Notes under the pieces: generated by a model | The model's database searches: none | What the model saw: the letters and a program-made list of their open reading frames with translations, nothing else | What the model was told of the DNA's origin: nothing | DNA from: Telmatactis stephensoni | Lineage: Eukaryota; Cnidaria; Anthozoa; Actiniaria; Isophelliidae | DNA: 64,000 nt | Direction: 5' to 3' | NCBI GenBank assembly: GCA_029948255.1 | Contig: JALIZF010001760.1 | Coordinates: 372,001-436,000 of the forward strand | Shown: positions 10,941 to 21,511 of the stretch, piece by piece | Layout of the letters: each line of letters opens with the position of its first letter | Position numbering within the stretch: the stretch's first letter is position 1 | Program-made: the position numbers and the translations under genes

Positions 10941-12832
10941 AAGTGAGGACGGCTTAGACTGCATGCGTGTGAATTGTACCAGACGTCTCAATACTAAATA
11001 GAATATGAGAACAACCCACGGAAATACTTATCTATACATAATTAATGTAGATTCCGTATACTATTATTAAGTTACAATGGGGCTAAGAACTATAAGGAGC
11101 TTTCTATTCTTTGATCTGCGGCATGTCGCTTTTCACAAGGAAGAATTTCTTGGTTTCAAGATAGAAAATATATCATTCTATGTATAACATGTTTTCAAAA
11201 TAATTAGTACAAAAACTCCCTTTTGAAGCCTAGTTTCTTTTGTGTTAAAAGATTTCATCCAACCAAAAGCTGTCAAAACAAACCCAATACCCGAATTCGT
11301 CATGTTCCCCACGTTGAAGATTTGTCATAATAAGACTAGCAAAGGTCTTTGTTAAATGGGAAGCAGCTGATCAATAAAATCGAAATAAATGTCCAAAATC
11401 GAAAAGTTATGGGAGATTTTCATGTTTTAACAAATGAGATAAGTGCTATAAACAACACCGCAATTAGGGCCTAACGGTTTGTTATGCCGTTATGCCGCCT
11501 AGTCCTTACGCTCATCTCAATTGACGTTCACCCAGGATTAACTGTAAAGAAAACCATTCATTTTAACCCAGGATTAACTGTAAAGAAAACCATTCATTTT
11601 AACCCAGGATTAACTGTAAAGAAAACCATTCATTTTAACTCAGGATTAACTGTAAAGAAAACCATTCATTTTAACCCAGGATTAGCGTTAATCGCCCTTC
11701 GAACAACCGGGCCCCGATTACGTGCAAATTCAAACGGGATGAATGTAATTAAGGTGACTCCGACTTAATTTTCATACACGGACGCGTATGGAAAATAATA
11801 ATTGGTAATTAAGTAAGAATACCGGTACCTGTCGAAGCCTAAATTTTCGCGATCCCCGATTGCACAGAGATTCTCTTCCTTTGGAAATTTTATCGTTTGA
11901 TAATCATTTGATCACCAGCTCTTTAGTCTTAACAAAAATCAACATATGAGTGAGTGTTGTATGTAGAGTATATTGAATGTAGTGGTAGCGAGTGTGAATG
12001 AGTCTCGGAGATATAAGCAGTATTCGGAAGTATTCAAGTGAGGACGGCTTAGACTGCGTGTGAATTTTACCAGACGTCTCAGTACTAAATAGAATATGAG
12101 AACAGCCCACGGAAATACTTAATTATGTATTTCTATGCATAATTAAGTATTTCTATTTCTATTTCTAAATTTCTATACATAATTAATGTAGATGCAGTAT
12201 ACTATTATTTAATAAGTTACAACGCGGCTAAGAACTATAAGGAGCTTTCTTAGTATTGTTTGATCTGCGGCATATCGCTTTTCACAAGGAAGAATTTTTT
12301 GTTTTCAAGACAGAAAACATATAATTTTATGTATAACATGTTTTCAAAATAATTAGTACAAAAACTCCCTTTTAAAGCCTAGTTTCTTCTGTGTTAAAAG
12401 ATTTCATCCAACCAAAAGCTGTCAAAACAAACCCAATACCCGAATTCGCCATGTTCCCCACGTTGAAGTTTTGCCATAATAAAACTAGCGAAAGTCTTTG
12501 TTAAATGGGAAGCAGCTGATAAATAAAATCGAAATAAATGCCCAAAATCGAAAAGTTATGGGAGATTTTCATGTATTAACCAATGAGATAAGTGCTTTAA
12601 ACAATACCGCAATTAGGGCCTAACGGTTTGTTATGCCGTTATGCCCCCTAGTTCTTATGCGCATCGTCACTTAAACACCAGTTACGTGCAAATTCAAACG
12701 GAATTATTGTAATGAAGGTGACTCCAACTTAATTTTCATACACGGACGCGTATGGAAAATAATAATTGGTAATTAATTAAGAATACCCTGCCGAAGCCTA
12801 AATTTTTCTCAATCCCAATTGTACAGAGATTA
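10941..12832. repeat. About 1.1-kb diverged tandem duplication upstream of GPCR A
   Basis: AAGTGAGGACGGCTTAGACT at 10941 recurs at 12036, and the alignment continues with substitutions and small indels to about 11880 and 12832. The first copy contains a 36-bp minisatellite (11531-11690) that is absent from the second. Part of the same sequence lies upstream of GPCR B. It may hold promoter sequence for GPCR A, but no specific element is identifiable. Confidence 0.8.
11531..11690. repeat. 36-bp minisatellite, about 4.4 copies
   Basis: Units begin CCCAGGATTAACTGTAAAGA at 11531, 11567, 11603, 11639 and 11675. One unit has CTCAGG. The translation gives a 12-residue repeat (PGLTVKKTIHFN), but nothing suggests it is translated. 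A related single motif with AAAGAAAACCATT lies near 27100. Confidence 0.9.
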
Positions 12833-13567
12833 TCGCAAGATCACGCAATGAGATAATGAGGTCTATTACAGTTCCTGTCAGCAAAACGTCCATGCGTAGC
12901 GATTGTGATACGTCAGCAACGTAAACTTCAAACGATGACTTGTCTCTTACTACTTTTTCCTTGGAAAATCTCGTAATGACCGTGTCCATGTCGCGCGGTA
13001 ACGAGAAATACTATCTATCGCCTGTTCTTCTCAAACAAAGCACGACAGCTTCTATTGTTTGGGAGGTGTTGCAATGCGTGGGGTCAACTTGTTTACTGGT
13101 AACTTTAGACGATTCTAATCTAACCGCACAAACGCTTCTGATTGGCCTCATTATAATTGAATTATAATGAGGCCAATCGGCACTTGGATTAATTTTGGCC
13201 GTTAAGACAAGTTAGGGGTAGTCAAAAGCCCAGGGCGTCCTTTTCCCCTCTTTCTTTTCCCCTCCGCTCCCCTCACCCTCCCTGACGCCCTGGGTCTCCG
13301 AGGACGACCTCACCAATGTTTACAATTACTGCTGACATCTTATTTTTGAGCCGCCGTTCAATTCAGATTTATAGCGCATTAAACTAAAAAAACTTTTGAA
13401 GGTTTTGGCATTTTGCCTTAGCTTCAAAATCCGTTTTATGAATCTTAAGATTCCCCTTTAACAATGAGTTATACTAGCGCCAAAAACCATGACATATTCC
13501 GAGCCAATTTTAAACTAACTAACCGAAGAACAGTTGATGAAATAGTTCCAAAGCGAGTTACAAGGCT
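12833..13567. other. Non-coding stretch
   Basis: No supported gene. It contains the 39-bp palindrome at 13140-13178 and a C/T-rich tract near 13240-13290. Confidence 0.4.
13140..13178. repeat. 39-bp palindrome with a one-base centre
   Basis: The arm GATTGGCCTCATTATAATT at 13140-13158 is followed by one G and then its exact reverse complement. It could extrude a cruciform. It lies inside copy A and has no gene next to it. Confidence 0.85.
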
Positions 13568-13800
13568 CGTTTCTCATTCCTTTTTGAGCAGCATGTAAGC
13601 GAACCGTTCAAAATTAAACATATTCAAGTTTTTAAAAGATGATGATGTTTGATGACAATATATCAGTGAGGTTTCACTTATTCGATAATAATTATTCAGG
13701 TTCCCGGCTTTAATAATTCTTGTAAGTTGACTATCCTTCCAATCAAAGAAAGAGACATCATTTTCATGCAAACAAGTACTTTGGAAGGAAAGAAGCTGGG
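13568..13800. repeat. Block inverted in copy A relative to copies B and C
   Basis: Within the GPCR-bearing segment this block reads in the same plus-strand direction as copy C (about 34200-34450), although the rest of A is inverted relative to C. Part of it (13700-13820) appears as its reverse complement in copy B (about 22555-22700). A local inversion next to the foldback at 13845-14490 explains this. Confidence 0.65.
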
Positions 13801-13844
13801 AGGGAAATAAGGAAAGAAGAAAAAAAAGGAAGTCCTTGACCAGA

Positions 13845-14490
13845 AATTACGGATATCGTTTTTGAATTTAAACTACAAGCAAAGATGTTCAGTGCACACT
13901 TATGAATTTATTTAACTTTGATGCCTCAATGAACACATATAAATATACCACAAAACACTCAGCGTGAAGCGTTTTAGAAATAAAAATGGAAGCATAAAGA
14001 TTTCATATATTCAGTTTGTGTAATGTATAACAACCACATTTTGATAATCCATCTATTTAGAGATAATCCATCTATTTAGAAATATGACTGTTTTAATATG
14101 TGTATTTCCGCAATTTGGCACTGATAAGAGCGCTAATTTCCCATATGCATTCTATTTCTAGTTTACGAAAATACACATATTTAAAGCGTCATATCTCTAA
14201 ATCGAAAGTACTAGTGAACGTTATTTGTCTAGGTGGATTCACAAAATGTAGCTGTTATACATTACACATACCGCTAAATTTGAAGCAAGTAATGAAATCT
14301 TTATGTTTCCATTTTTACTTCTAAAATTCTTCACGCTGGGTGTTTTGGGCTGATTTGTATGTGTTCATCGAAGCCGCATCAATCATGTATTTATTTGTAT
14401 ATATTTAATTCATATGTGCACTGAACAGCTTGTAGTTTAATCACTTCAAAATCGATGATATGTCCGTAATTTCTGGCGACGAATATATCT
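13845..14490. repeat. Large foldback, about 650 bp
   Basis: The sequence from about 13845 to 14080 is the approximate reverse complement of 14230-14490, centred near 14150. Both arms contain AGAAATTACGGA/TCCGTAATTTCT and the CAGTGCACA-type motif. The same structure occurs in copy B at 22728-23360. No coding potential, so probably an old foldback transposon present before the segment was copied. Confidence 0.7.
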
Positions 14491-15228
14491 TCAACTTTGT
14501 AGGTTTGTATGTCGGTATTATTTTTACATTTTGAATGACGCTTTTATATTGAAGACAATCAAACCACATGACAGTCTTCCGAATATTCTTGCATCATAGT
14601 TGGGTTAGTATAAATAACAGGTAAATTTTTCTACACATTTAGAGGAATTACGACATCGCTAAAATGAAAAAAAATTATACACGGTGATGGTCACGTGACG
14701 CGTTTTTGCAACAATACAGAAATCAGAAATGTTGGTAAGTTTCCCTTGATTAATATAATCTACGATAAGCAATGAATAGTATTCAACAACGTGTTGTGAG
14801 CCATGACTTTGAATTAATCGATAGGAAATCGCACGGCTTCGATTTCAATTTGGAATTAATTTGGAGAGTGCAATTTGAGATCTTTGAAAACACAAGAGTG
14901 TAAATTGATTCCAAATTGAACGAGAAATTGTATGATTGCTTATTCAAAATAAAAATTTCTGTCACAACTCGACATTAAGTTTAACACTCGGCCAATCTTT
15001 GGGTGAAGCAATAAAACCAGAAATCAAAAATGTATTGCTGAACATTTTTAAAAAACTTACAGTTTTGACGAGTCCAACTAGTCAGCATTCCATGATTGGT
15101 ACAACTTCTAGGTCAAATTTAGTAGCAAAAACCTGTAGTTTACTTTTCTCTTCTGTCTAACTGAGGATGAAACTGTACTGCCAGCTTGGATTCTTCAAGA
15201 GAAATAGAGATTACTCAATGGAAAATGC
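14491..15228. other. Distal part of copy A, non-coding
   Basis: It contains CACGGTGATGGTCACGTGAC near 14682, shared with copy B near 23560. A block at 14800-14950 is shared in inverse orientation with copy C (32790-33190), where it is interrupted by a SINE. No gene seen. Confidence 0.5.
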
Positions 15229-15352
15229 GCGCGTACGGTTTTATGCACGAGTTGAGAAGTATCTGAAAGCAAACGAGTGAGCGCAGCGAGCGAGTGAGTT
15301 TTCTGATACGCATCAACGAGTGCATAAAAATCGTACCAACATTTCCCATTGT
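15229..15352. repeat. Foldback with GAGTGAGCGCAGCGAGCGAG centre
   Basis: The arms from GAAAATGCGCGCGTACG to CGTACCAACATTTCC pair imperfectly over about 55 bp. The centre is a GAGTGAGCGCAGCGAGCGAGTGAG-type palindrome. A related centre is found in the intron foldback at 26039-26170. Confidence 0.75.
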
Positions 15353-15707
15353 GTAATTTATTGATTTCATAGATACTGAGATTTTGAAAATCCAATTTTT
15401 TAGCAATTTTATCTCATATGTCGAAATGTCAGGTTGTATTATAGAGAACATATTAAATAATCAAAAAGTAATCTAAGTAAACACTTCGTCATTGATAAAT
15501 ACTTTTATTGCAAAAACACCTCAAATTCAGTCTAAAAATTTGAAAATGCTTGAAATAAGACAGATGTCATCTTTAAGTTGAATATTTGTGCAAGCTTTCA
15601 AATAGATGTATGAATTATTTGATAAATCATCAAATACATAACTCACAATTTTTCGCAAAACAAAGAGTCAACTGATAGGGCTAGGACTCTCTTTAATTGA
15701 AAACTAT
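15353..15707. other. AT-rich non-coding stretch
   Basis: Nothing recognisable. It probably includes the 3' UTR of the Crypton remnant that follows on the minus strand. Confidence 0.4.
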
Positions 15708-16695
15708 TCATCCTAATTCATCATCAGAATCACTTTGGATTCTAATTCTCTTCCACTGTTTTTGAGTTGGTTTTTCGTAGAGTGGAGTGAGTGGTGGAGA
15801 CTGATTGACAGTGTTTATAGTAACCGAAAATTGTCCGCCATTAATAACGGCATTTGAAATCAAAGCCATTGCTTGTTTTCCAGGGTTCTTGAAGGGAGAA
15901 ACTTCTTGAGATTCAACAGAAGTTGATGTAGATGCAGTCTGGGTGAATGGAGTGATGCTTGTACATTTGCTTGAGCTAATGTTTGTCAGCATATGTGACA
16001 AATGCATTTGTTGTTTTGTGCTTAGGTGACTGTAGTTCTCAATACTTTTGAGGTTTTTATGCCCCGAAAGCTGTGTACTTTGTGTTGATGGCACTTCATT
16101 CTCACTTAGAGTTTGAATCATTGTCTTCCTGGCACTATGATTACAAAGTTTATCGTTATTCAAGCCTGCTTTTCTTGACATTTCTTTCATAAGACTTCCA
16201 AGTTTATTGATGCCGACTGCATTGCACTTGAACCAGAATTTGTCAAGAGACTTTGATTTTACATTGTTTACTGCGATGTAAAATGGAGCTTCGGGATCTC
16301 TCATCTTTTCAGGTCTTTTCAAAGCAAACGTTTTGTAGACTGCTACTGGATCCTTTTCGCTCCCATCAGTTAAAAACATTCTTTTTGGTGTAAAACTAAG
16401 TCTAACATCGCGGTGATTCACGCCAGTGCGTGTTTTTGATGCTCGTTGAACTCCAAATATTCAGTGCCGTTGTCAGTTTTACACAGTTTTACATCGCCCC
16501 AGCGCATGTTGTGATGCTCTCTTATTCCTCTCAGGCCAAAACGAAGAGTATTATTGAACCATAAAGTGTTCAAAATTGCTTCTGGGCTTGATACACCAAG
16601 AAGTCCTTTAATTTGTCATGTGAGATTTTTATTTCGTCTTCTGTGATGGCGACGGATGCTTTCGGTTTGTTTCCTTTTCCTTGTTTCTTTAGCAG
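15708..16695 (-). pseudogene. Crypton-type tyrosine recombinase (DUF3504-like), frameshifted
   Basis: Read on the minus strand, this is the catalytic half of a Crypton/DUF3504 tyrosine recombinase, the family from which KCTD1, QRICH1 and ZMYM domains derive. Visible motifs are KKQGKGNKP near the start, the first catalytic Arg region (LRFGLRGIREHH, about 16530-16500), NHSARKT (HxxR, about 16145-16125), SGHKNLKSIENYSHL (His and putative nucleophile Tyr, about 16070-16025), and a Ser/Thr-rich tail ending DSDDELG. Frameshifts near 16607 and 16440 separate the parts. The 237-codon 3' part alone is open. Recombinases of this type cut and join DNA through a 3'-phosphotyrosine. The 5' end is replaced in frame by BEL gag sequence. 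Confidence 0.8.
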
Positions 16696-17128
16696 TTTTA
16701 CGTCTTGGACTGTAGGTAGGCCGTGTGCTACGCTCATTTTCTACATAATAGCCACGAGCGCCTCCACGATGGATATACTTTTGGTTGTAGACGAGGACGT
16801 GCGGATGGCGCTTGTGTTGGTTGTGTCGCGGTTGGGGCTCTTTGCACTCTTTTGTGGGTAGTTGGGCCCCGTTTGGCCGAGTTCAATTCTGGTAGGGATT
16901 CCTGTGGTGGAAGCCTTACGATGTCCTCCGTTTGTTATTAGGCTTAATTCCCGTGGCGGATCTGTCCCTAACAAGATAACGGGAAGGGTAAAGCCAGTAT
17001 TATACGACGGACCAGGTTTTGACGTCTTTAGAGGATTTGCGATATCTTTCACTTTAGGCGTGAAAGTCAGAAACCATCGGTGGAGAGGGTATGACTATTT
17101 CATTCAAATTCTCTTCTGCAGAGATAAC
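16696..17128 (-). pseudogene. BEL/Pao retrotransposon gag 5' fragment
   Basis: This minus-strand stretch matches the gag at 31245-31954 over its first part: the KDIANPL motif, the Ser/Thr-rich KSTSITEA-like linker and LPTVQDVK. It carries a TAG at about 16741-16743 inside the homologous frame and a frameshift near the start. Homology to gag stops after the DVK codons (about 16696) and Crypton sequence continues in the same frame. Gag would form retrotransposon particles; this copy is dead. Confidence 0.75.
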
Positions 17129-17529
17129 ATGTTCTTTTAGTTTTGATAGTCAGATTGTTCAACTTGTTAATATTCTTTAGTTGAGTGGGTCATGAGTTTG
17201 ACTCGTTTGCGAATGGCCCACAGTTTCTACTCATTATCCTACGTTTGCATTTTGCATTCCAGACAGCTTAATTGCCTAATCTCGAGCCTCTTCACTTCGA
17301 GTTCCACTTCAATTGCAACGATCAAATTGATTTTCTTTCCGTAAAGTCGAAACGTAACTTGATAAAGCATATCCCTGAAATCGACTCTGGAGCCGGATCT
17401 AAACTAAGGCATTCAAAGCCTCCACAACTTCACCAAAAGAACAAAATTTCAAGTGCTCACCGAGAAATTAAATGATCGTTTAATATCAGATGTGAAAGAA
17501 CATCAATGTGCAGTAAGAAAACAGGATAA
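17129..17529. other. Non-coding stretch
   Basis: No gene supported. A 67-codon chance frame lies at 17272-17475. Confidence 0.4.
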
Positions 17530-17673
17530 TCGCAATGAATTTTCACCCCCCTTTTTCTGAGCCCCCTTCTTTCTTTTCTTTTTCCAATCCCTCAAATATT
17601 AAAATAATATTTGATTTCTCTAACATTATTACAAAAATTCACCCCCCATTTCAAAATCCTGGATCCGCCCCTG
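17530..17673 (-). mobile_element. MITE end with CAGGGGCGGATCCAGGATTT terminus
   Basis: On the minus strand it starts CAGGGGCGGATCCAGG, followed by GGGGGG-rich and A-rich sequence. Only this terminus is recognisable. It abuts the Penelope coding remnant, so it probably inserted into it or the join is a truncation. Confidence 0.5.
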
Positions 17674-18046
17674 TACCAAGACTGGCCATTCGATTAACTG
17701 GGAATCTGGTAAATGTATTTCTTCTTGTGTCAACAGAAAGCAACGACTAGTACTTGAAAGTTGGTTTACTAAACCACTCAACCGCTCAATCAAACTACCG
17801 GCATCGTACAATAGACTTGAATTGTGAACAAAATCAAAACCGACAATCATGCCGCCAGCGCACCGACACGCGCTAATTAGACCGATACCGCTAATTAGAC
17901 CGATACCGCTAATTACGCAACTCCAGGAATTAGCATGTGGCAGTATAAGTAAGACCCACACCTGACTTTTTCTTTAGTCACTTGACTCACTTGACTCTGA
18001 AGATGACTTCCGCTCAGGTTGTCGAAACGTCAGTCACACCAAACAC
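17674..18046 (+). mobile_element. Penelope-like element 3' end
   Basis: The plus strand encodes the C-terminal end of a Penelope-type GIY-YIG endonuclease ORF: HSINWESGKC, then NRKQRLVLESW, then LNRSIKLPASYNRLEL and a TGA at about 17826. In this family the pattern is H-IDW, R-EA, LNR, LP-YN. A non-coding tail with three GCTAATTAGACCGATACC-like repeats follows (17870-17915). The hammerhead-like motif at 17992-18036 comes next. The 5' reverse transcriptase part is absent. Confidence 0.7.
17992..18036 (+). ncRNA. Hammerhead ribozyme-like motif of a Penelope element
   Basis: The order of conserved boxes is that of a type I hammerhead. Stem I strand TGACT (17992-17996) is followed by CTGAAGA (CUGANGA, 17997-18003), a 3-4 bp stem II (TGAC...GTC), GAAA (18024-18027), CGTC with the NUH triplet GTC, and AGTCA (18032-18036) pairing with stem I. 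Stem III is reduced to almost nothing, so a single copy is unlikely to be stable. Penelope elements are known to carry such minimal hammerheads, which may act as dimers. Confidence 0.5.
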
Positions 18047-18116
18047 AGGACTACATCCACCCGGATGATCACATTACAAATATTGTTACTTCGACAAATA
18101 TTGTTACTTCGATAAA

Positions 18117-19589
18117 CAATAGTGCACATGTCCGCTAAGTAAACTGAGATAAGGAAGTTTCTACTCATTAACGAAAGTTGGTGTTTGCCAACAGTCGACA
18201 TTAAGGTAGTTCCGGACTCATGCTACTGCGCATTTCCCGCGCGCATTCGAGCGTGCGGCACATTTATTAGGGAGCATTGGATTACCGTGTGGAGTCTAGG
18301 CACTAGTAAGCGGGCGATTGAAAACGTAGAAACTTTAGTAGAAAAAATCGCAAACATTTTAATCAAGAAACCTTGTGCACTATGTAATGTAGGTATTTAA
18401 CCTCGAACTTTTAAATTTAGTTAATCTTATCCATCGAAAAACGCGGCGAGAAAATCGCTAAAATAGGTTTTCGTTTTCGTTCTCTTTGGTGCTTTTCTAA
18501 CTTTTGAAATAATACGGTGACCCCCTTTTTTCTCTTTTTATTGAAGAAAGTACTTATCACTTTTTCAATTTAAAGAATAAAAATACAACATTCATTGATT
18601 GGATTGTCGTAAATTTTCCACATTTTTACAGTCCAGTACACGATTTTGGAGCCGGCTCGTAATTGGGTAAGTATTTGATTCTAGAATGCCCTTATAATCA
18701 TATTTGCAACTCATCAAACAATACATACGACTAAAACTGCTAGATAAACCTCAGATCTATTTTTTGAGATGGTCCAGGCCTTTTCTCGGAAACATTTTGT
18801 TCGGGAAGTCTTCAGACCATATGGATTACGTACATTTTAAGAAAAATCGCGGAAAATCATTGAAAATACCACCTTTTACGACATCTTACAGCTCAGAAAC
18901 CAATACGATGACCTTCTCTTTTTTTCTCGGATTGTGACTTGCCAAACAATTATCTTAAAATGACAGGATTTTAAAGGAAATTCATGGATGAAATCTAAGG
19001 CTCCGGAACTACCTTAAAAGCATTAAGATATCAAACCGAGCACACAATAAAGTGCTAGCATTAAAATATCAAGTTTGTACAAACAGCTGCTTTTCAACTG
19101 AAAATATCAAAAATGTCCTTCATAACAAACGTAGCTATGAAAGCACGCTCAGCTAGTAGATGTACTAGTTTCAAGAAGAAACAGCAAAAATTGTGAAACA
19201 GGTTTGGACTAAAATTGGCCAATATTGTAACAATCTTATTTGTACTAAAGTCTAAGGTATGGTCAAACTGGTGTACAGCTTGAACGTGTGGCGACATAAC
19301 CATAGAAAGTATTCTAACGGAGTCAGTGAAGTTTCTTCAGCAAATGTGGGGAACAACAGCAACAGCAACAGCTAGCGAAGATGAATGATATGGCCGGTGA
19401 GCTGGGAGGAATCCAAAGTGTTATGTACTTACTTAGCATATTGTAATTGATCTTATCCAACGTCCCTGATCCCCTCGCGGACATTATTGTCTGATAGAAG
19501 ATGATTTGACACGATATAAAAATCTAATTATACATTTCGCATAATGTTTACTTTTTAATTTATTAGTTTTTCTTCACTTGTCATTCAGA
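18117..19589. other. 3' flank of GPCR copy B
   Basis: Homology with copy A starts at ATAGTGC(A/G)CATGTCCGC. The stretch contains the empty site of the 634-bp foldback (18145-18165) and no gene. A short CAACAG run lies near 19352-19370. Confidence 0.6.
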
Positions 19590-20630
19590 CTATAACCAGT
19601 CGTGGTTCAATGACAAGAGGTTGAATGGGAAAGCCTTCTTCAGGTTCTTACGATAATTACTGCTGAAGATGAAACAAATGATTGAATTGGTGAAGAAACT
19701 AAGGTAGGAAATTATGGTAAAACATTGAACCAAGAGATGGTAAAAGGGTGCGATTGCAGCTGGGATAGCTCCTTCCCACAAAAAAGCTACGAGAGAAAAG
19801 AGAGAATTAAATGGAAACCAACAGGCAAAAAAGCACGCCACGATTGTGAACGACATCTTAATAATCGCGGTGTTTTCTTTTGCTCTTCTCTTTTCAAAGT
19901 GTATTGCACTTGAAGGTTTTTGTCGTTTGATGCTACAGGCGATGGCCAGATACAGTAATGTAATGATGATTAACGGCGCGACGAAATAAACAATGATAAT
20001 GGTTAGGTAAAAGGTTTTTCCTGCCTTGATTTGATAAAATTTTGCTGGCCACTTAATGGTGCATTGGTTCACACCAAGGAAGGGGATCAGTTGGAAGGTG
20101 AAAAAGTAGATGGTATACGTTGTTATCGCAATGAACCAGATTGCAGGAATGGCTATACGATTTTTGAGGAATCGTGGAATTGGCTTCATTGGGAAAACAA
20201 CAGCAAAGAAACGATCTAGCCCGATAGCTAAATTGCTTAAAATGGGTACAGCAATACAAACATCTCCAATAAATGGACGAGTCTTGCAAAGAATGTTTCC
20301 CAAAGTTCCTGCTACTCTCCATTCAGTGGAAAGTGTAACCAGCCACGAGAGATGTGCAGGTATAATAGCAATGGAGCCAATTATGTCAGATGATGCCATG
20401 TTGATGATGAGAAAATTGACTGTTGAATGCATTTGCTTGTTATGAAGAACGATAGCAATGATATATCCATTGCCAACAATCGACAACAGAAGGACCAAGC
20501 CACATAAGACAGATAATGAAATTCTTGCTGTCTCTGGAATGATGATTAACCATGGCGCAATAAACCCTGATGATGAAATGTTGGAGGAAAAAGTTTCATT
20601 CACGAAGCTTGAGTTTCTCGTAATATTCAT
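19590..20630 (-). CDS. Class A (rhodopsin-like) GPCR, copy B
   Basis: An intronless 346-aa paralogue of copy A with all structural marks kept: N-terminal sequons, GN of TM1, Asp82, the Cys115/Cys190 pair, DRF at 139-141 and CWFP at 270-273. TM7 again reads NSIICF. Differences from A cluster in the third intracellular loop (residues about 237-250), ECL2 and the last residues; TM3 has Ser129 changed to Pro. No stop or frameshift is present, so it could be functional. Same orientation as A; ligand unknown. Confidence 0.9.
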   Translation of the reverse strand: MNITRNSSFVNETFSSNISSSGFIAPWLIIIPETARISLSVLCGLVLLLSIVGNGYIIAIVLHNKQMHSTVNFLIINMASSDIIGSIAIIPAHLSWLVTLSTEWRVAGTLGNILCKTRPFIGDVCIAVPILSNLAIGLDRFFAVVFPMKPIPRFLKNRIAIPAIWFIAITTYTIYFFTFQLIPFLGVNQCTIKWPAKFYQIKAGKTFYLTIIIVYFVAPLIIITLLYLAIACSIKRQKPSSAIHFEKRRAKENTAIIKMSFTIVACFFACWFPFNSLFSLVAFLWEGAIPAAIAPFYHLLVQCFTIISYLSFFTNSIICFIFSSNYRKNLKKAFPFNLLSLNHDWL

Positions 20631-20965
20631 TGCTTGACACTATAATTATTTAGTAATCAATTGTAAATGTTGTAAATGTGGTGAAGATTCAAATGAGGAC
20701 GGCTTTGACTGCGTGTCAATAATTTTACCAGATGCCTAGTTAATAGAATACGAGAACAGCCTACGGAAATATTGAATTATGCATTTCTATACATAGATGC
20801 AGTGTACTATTATTAAACACTCAATGACGTGCAAATTCAAACGGGATTAATGTAATTAAGGTGACTCCAACTTAATTTAGCGTAGATTTTGCGATTTTTT
20901 TAACTTACTAATGTCGCGTCGAAAACCCTAAGTTAACCCTCGGATATTTCTAAAGTTAGCATAAT
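20631..20965. other. 5' flank of GPCR copy B
   Basis: A shortened version of the region upstream of copy A (ACGTGCAAATTCAAACGGGA shared near 20829). Promoter elements are not evident. Confidence 0.4.
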
Positions 20966-21511
20966 GCCCGGGGGGTACTCCCTTACAAAAGTGGTAGGGG
21001 TACACGACGGTTCTTTTAGGGTCGAAAATATGACCCGCTCGTATCTTTTAGGGTTTCCGGTTCATAGCGTACCTTTTAGGGTCAGGATAACGAGAATCAC
21101 ATAAAGATTGAAACGATCTCACATACATAAAAATATTAGTTGAATGTGTTTGTACCTTTTAGGGTATAAAATCGGCATCTCCGATAATTTATGCGTACAT
21201 TTTAGGGTCATTAAAGACCTTAAGATTGACGTTTTTGGTAAACCGCTTACGGCAAACGGCAAAATCTGACCTTGATTTTGATTTTATATTTTACTCTAAT
21301 TCTTAAATCAATCCAACAAGTTAACAAAGAGCAAATCTCTTAGCAACAAAAAATACGAATATTTTCACTTAAGCGAAAAAACGGCCGAGGACAGACTAAA
21401 GTTTGCCGTTTGACGGTTGCCATTTGCCGTAAACTTCAATCTTAAGGTCTCTATTTTAAAACCCTCCGTCGAGCACCCCTACCACTTTTGTAAGGGAGTA
21501 CCCCCCGGGGC
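20966..21511. mobile_element. 546-bp TIR element (GCCCGGGGGGTACTCCC ends)
   Basis: Terminal inverted repeats of about 45 bp start GCCCGGGGGGTACTCCC and continue TTACAAAAGTGGTAGGGGT. A second inverted pair (AGACCTTAAGATTGA) lies inside. The interior has repeated TTTTAGGGTC. There is no ORF. It lies inside copy B and has no counterpart in A. A relative with similar ends at 60316-60724 has an 8-bp target duplication, which suggests hAT; here no clear duplication was found. Confidence 0.8.
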
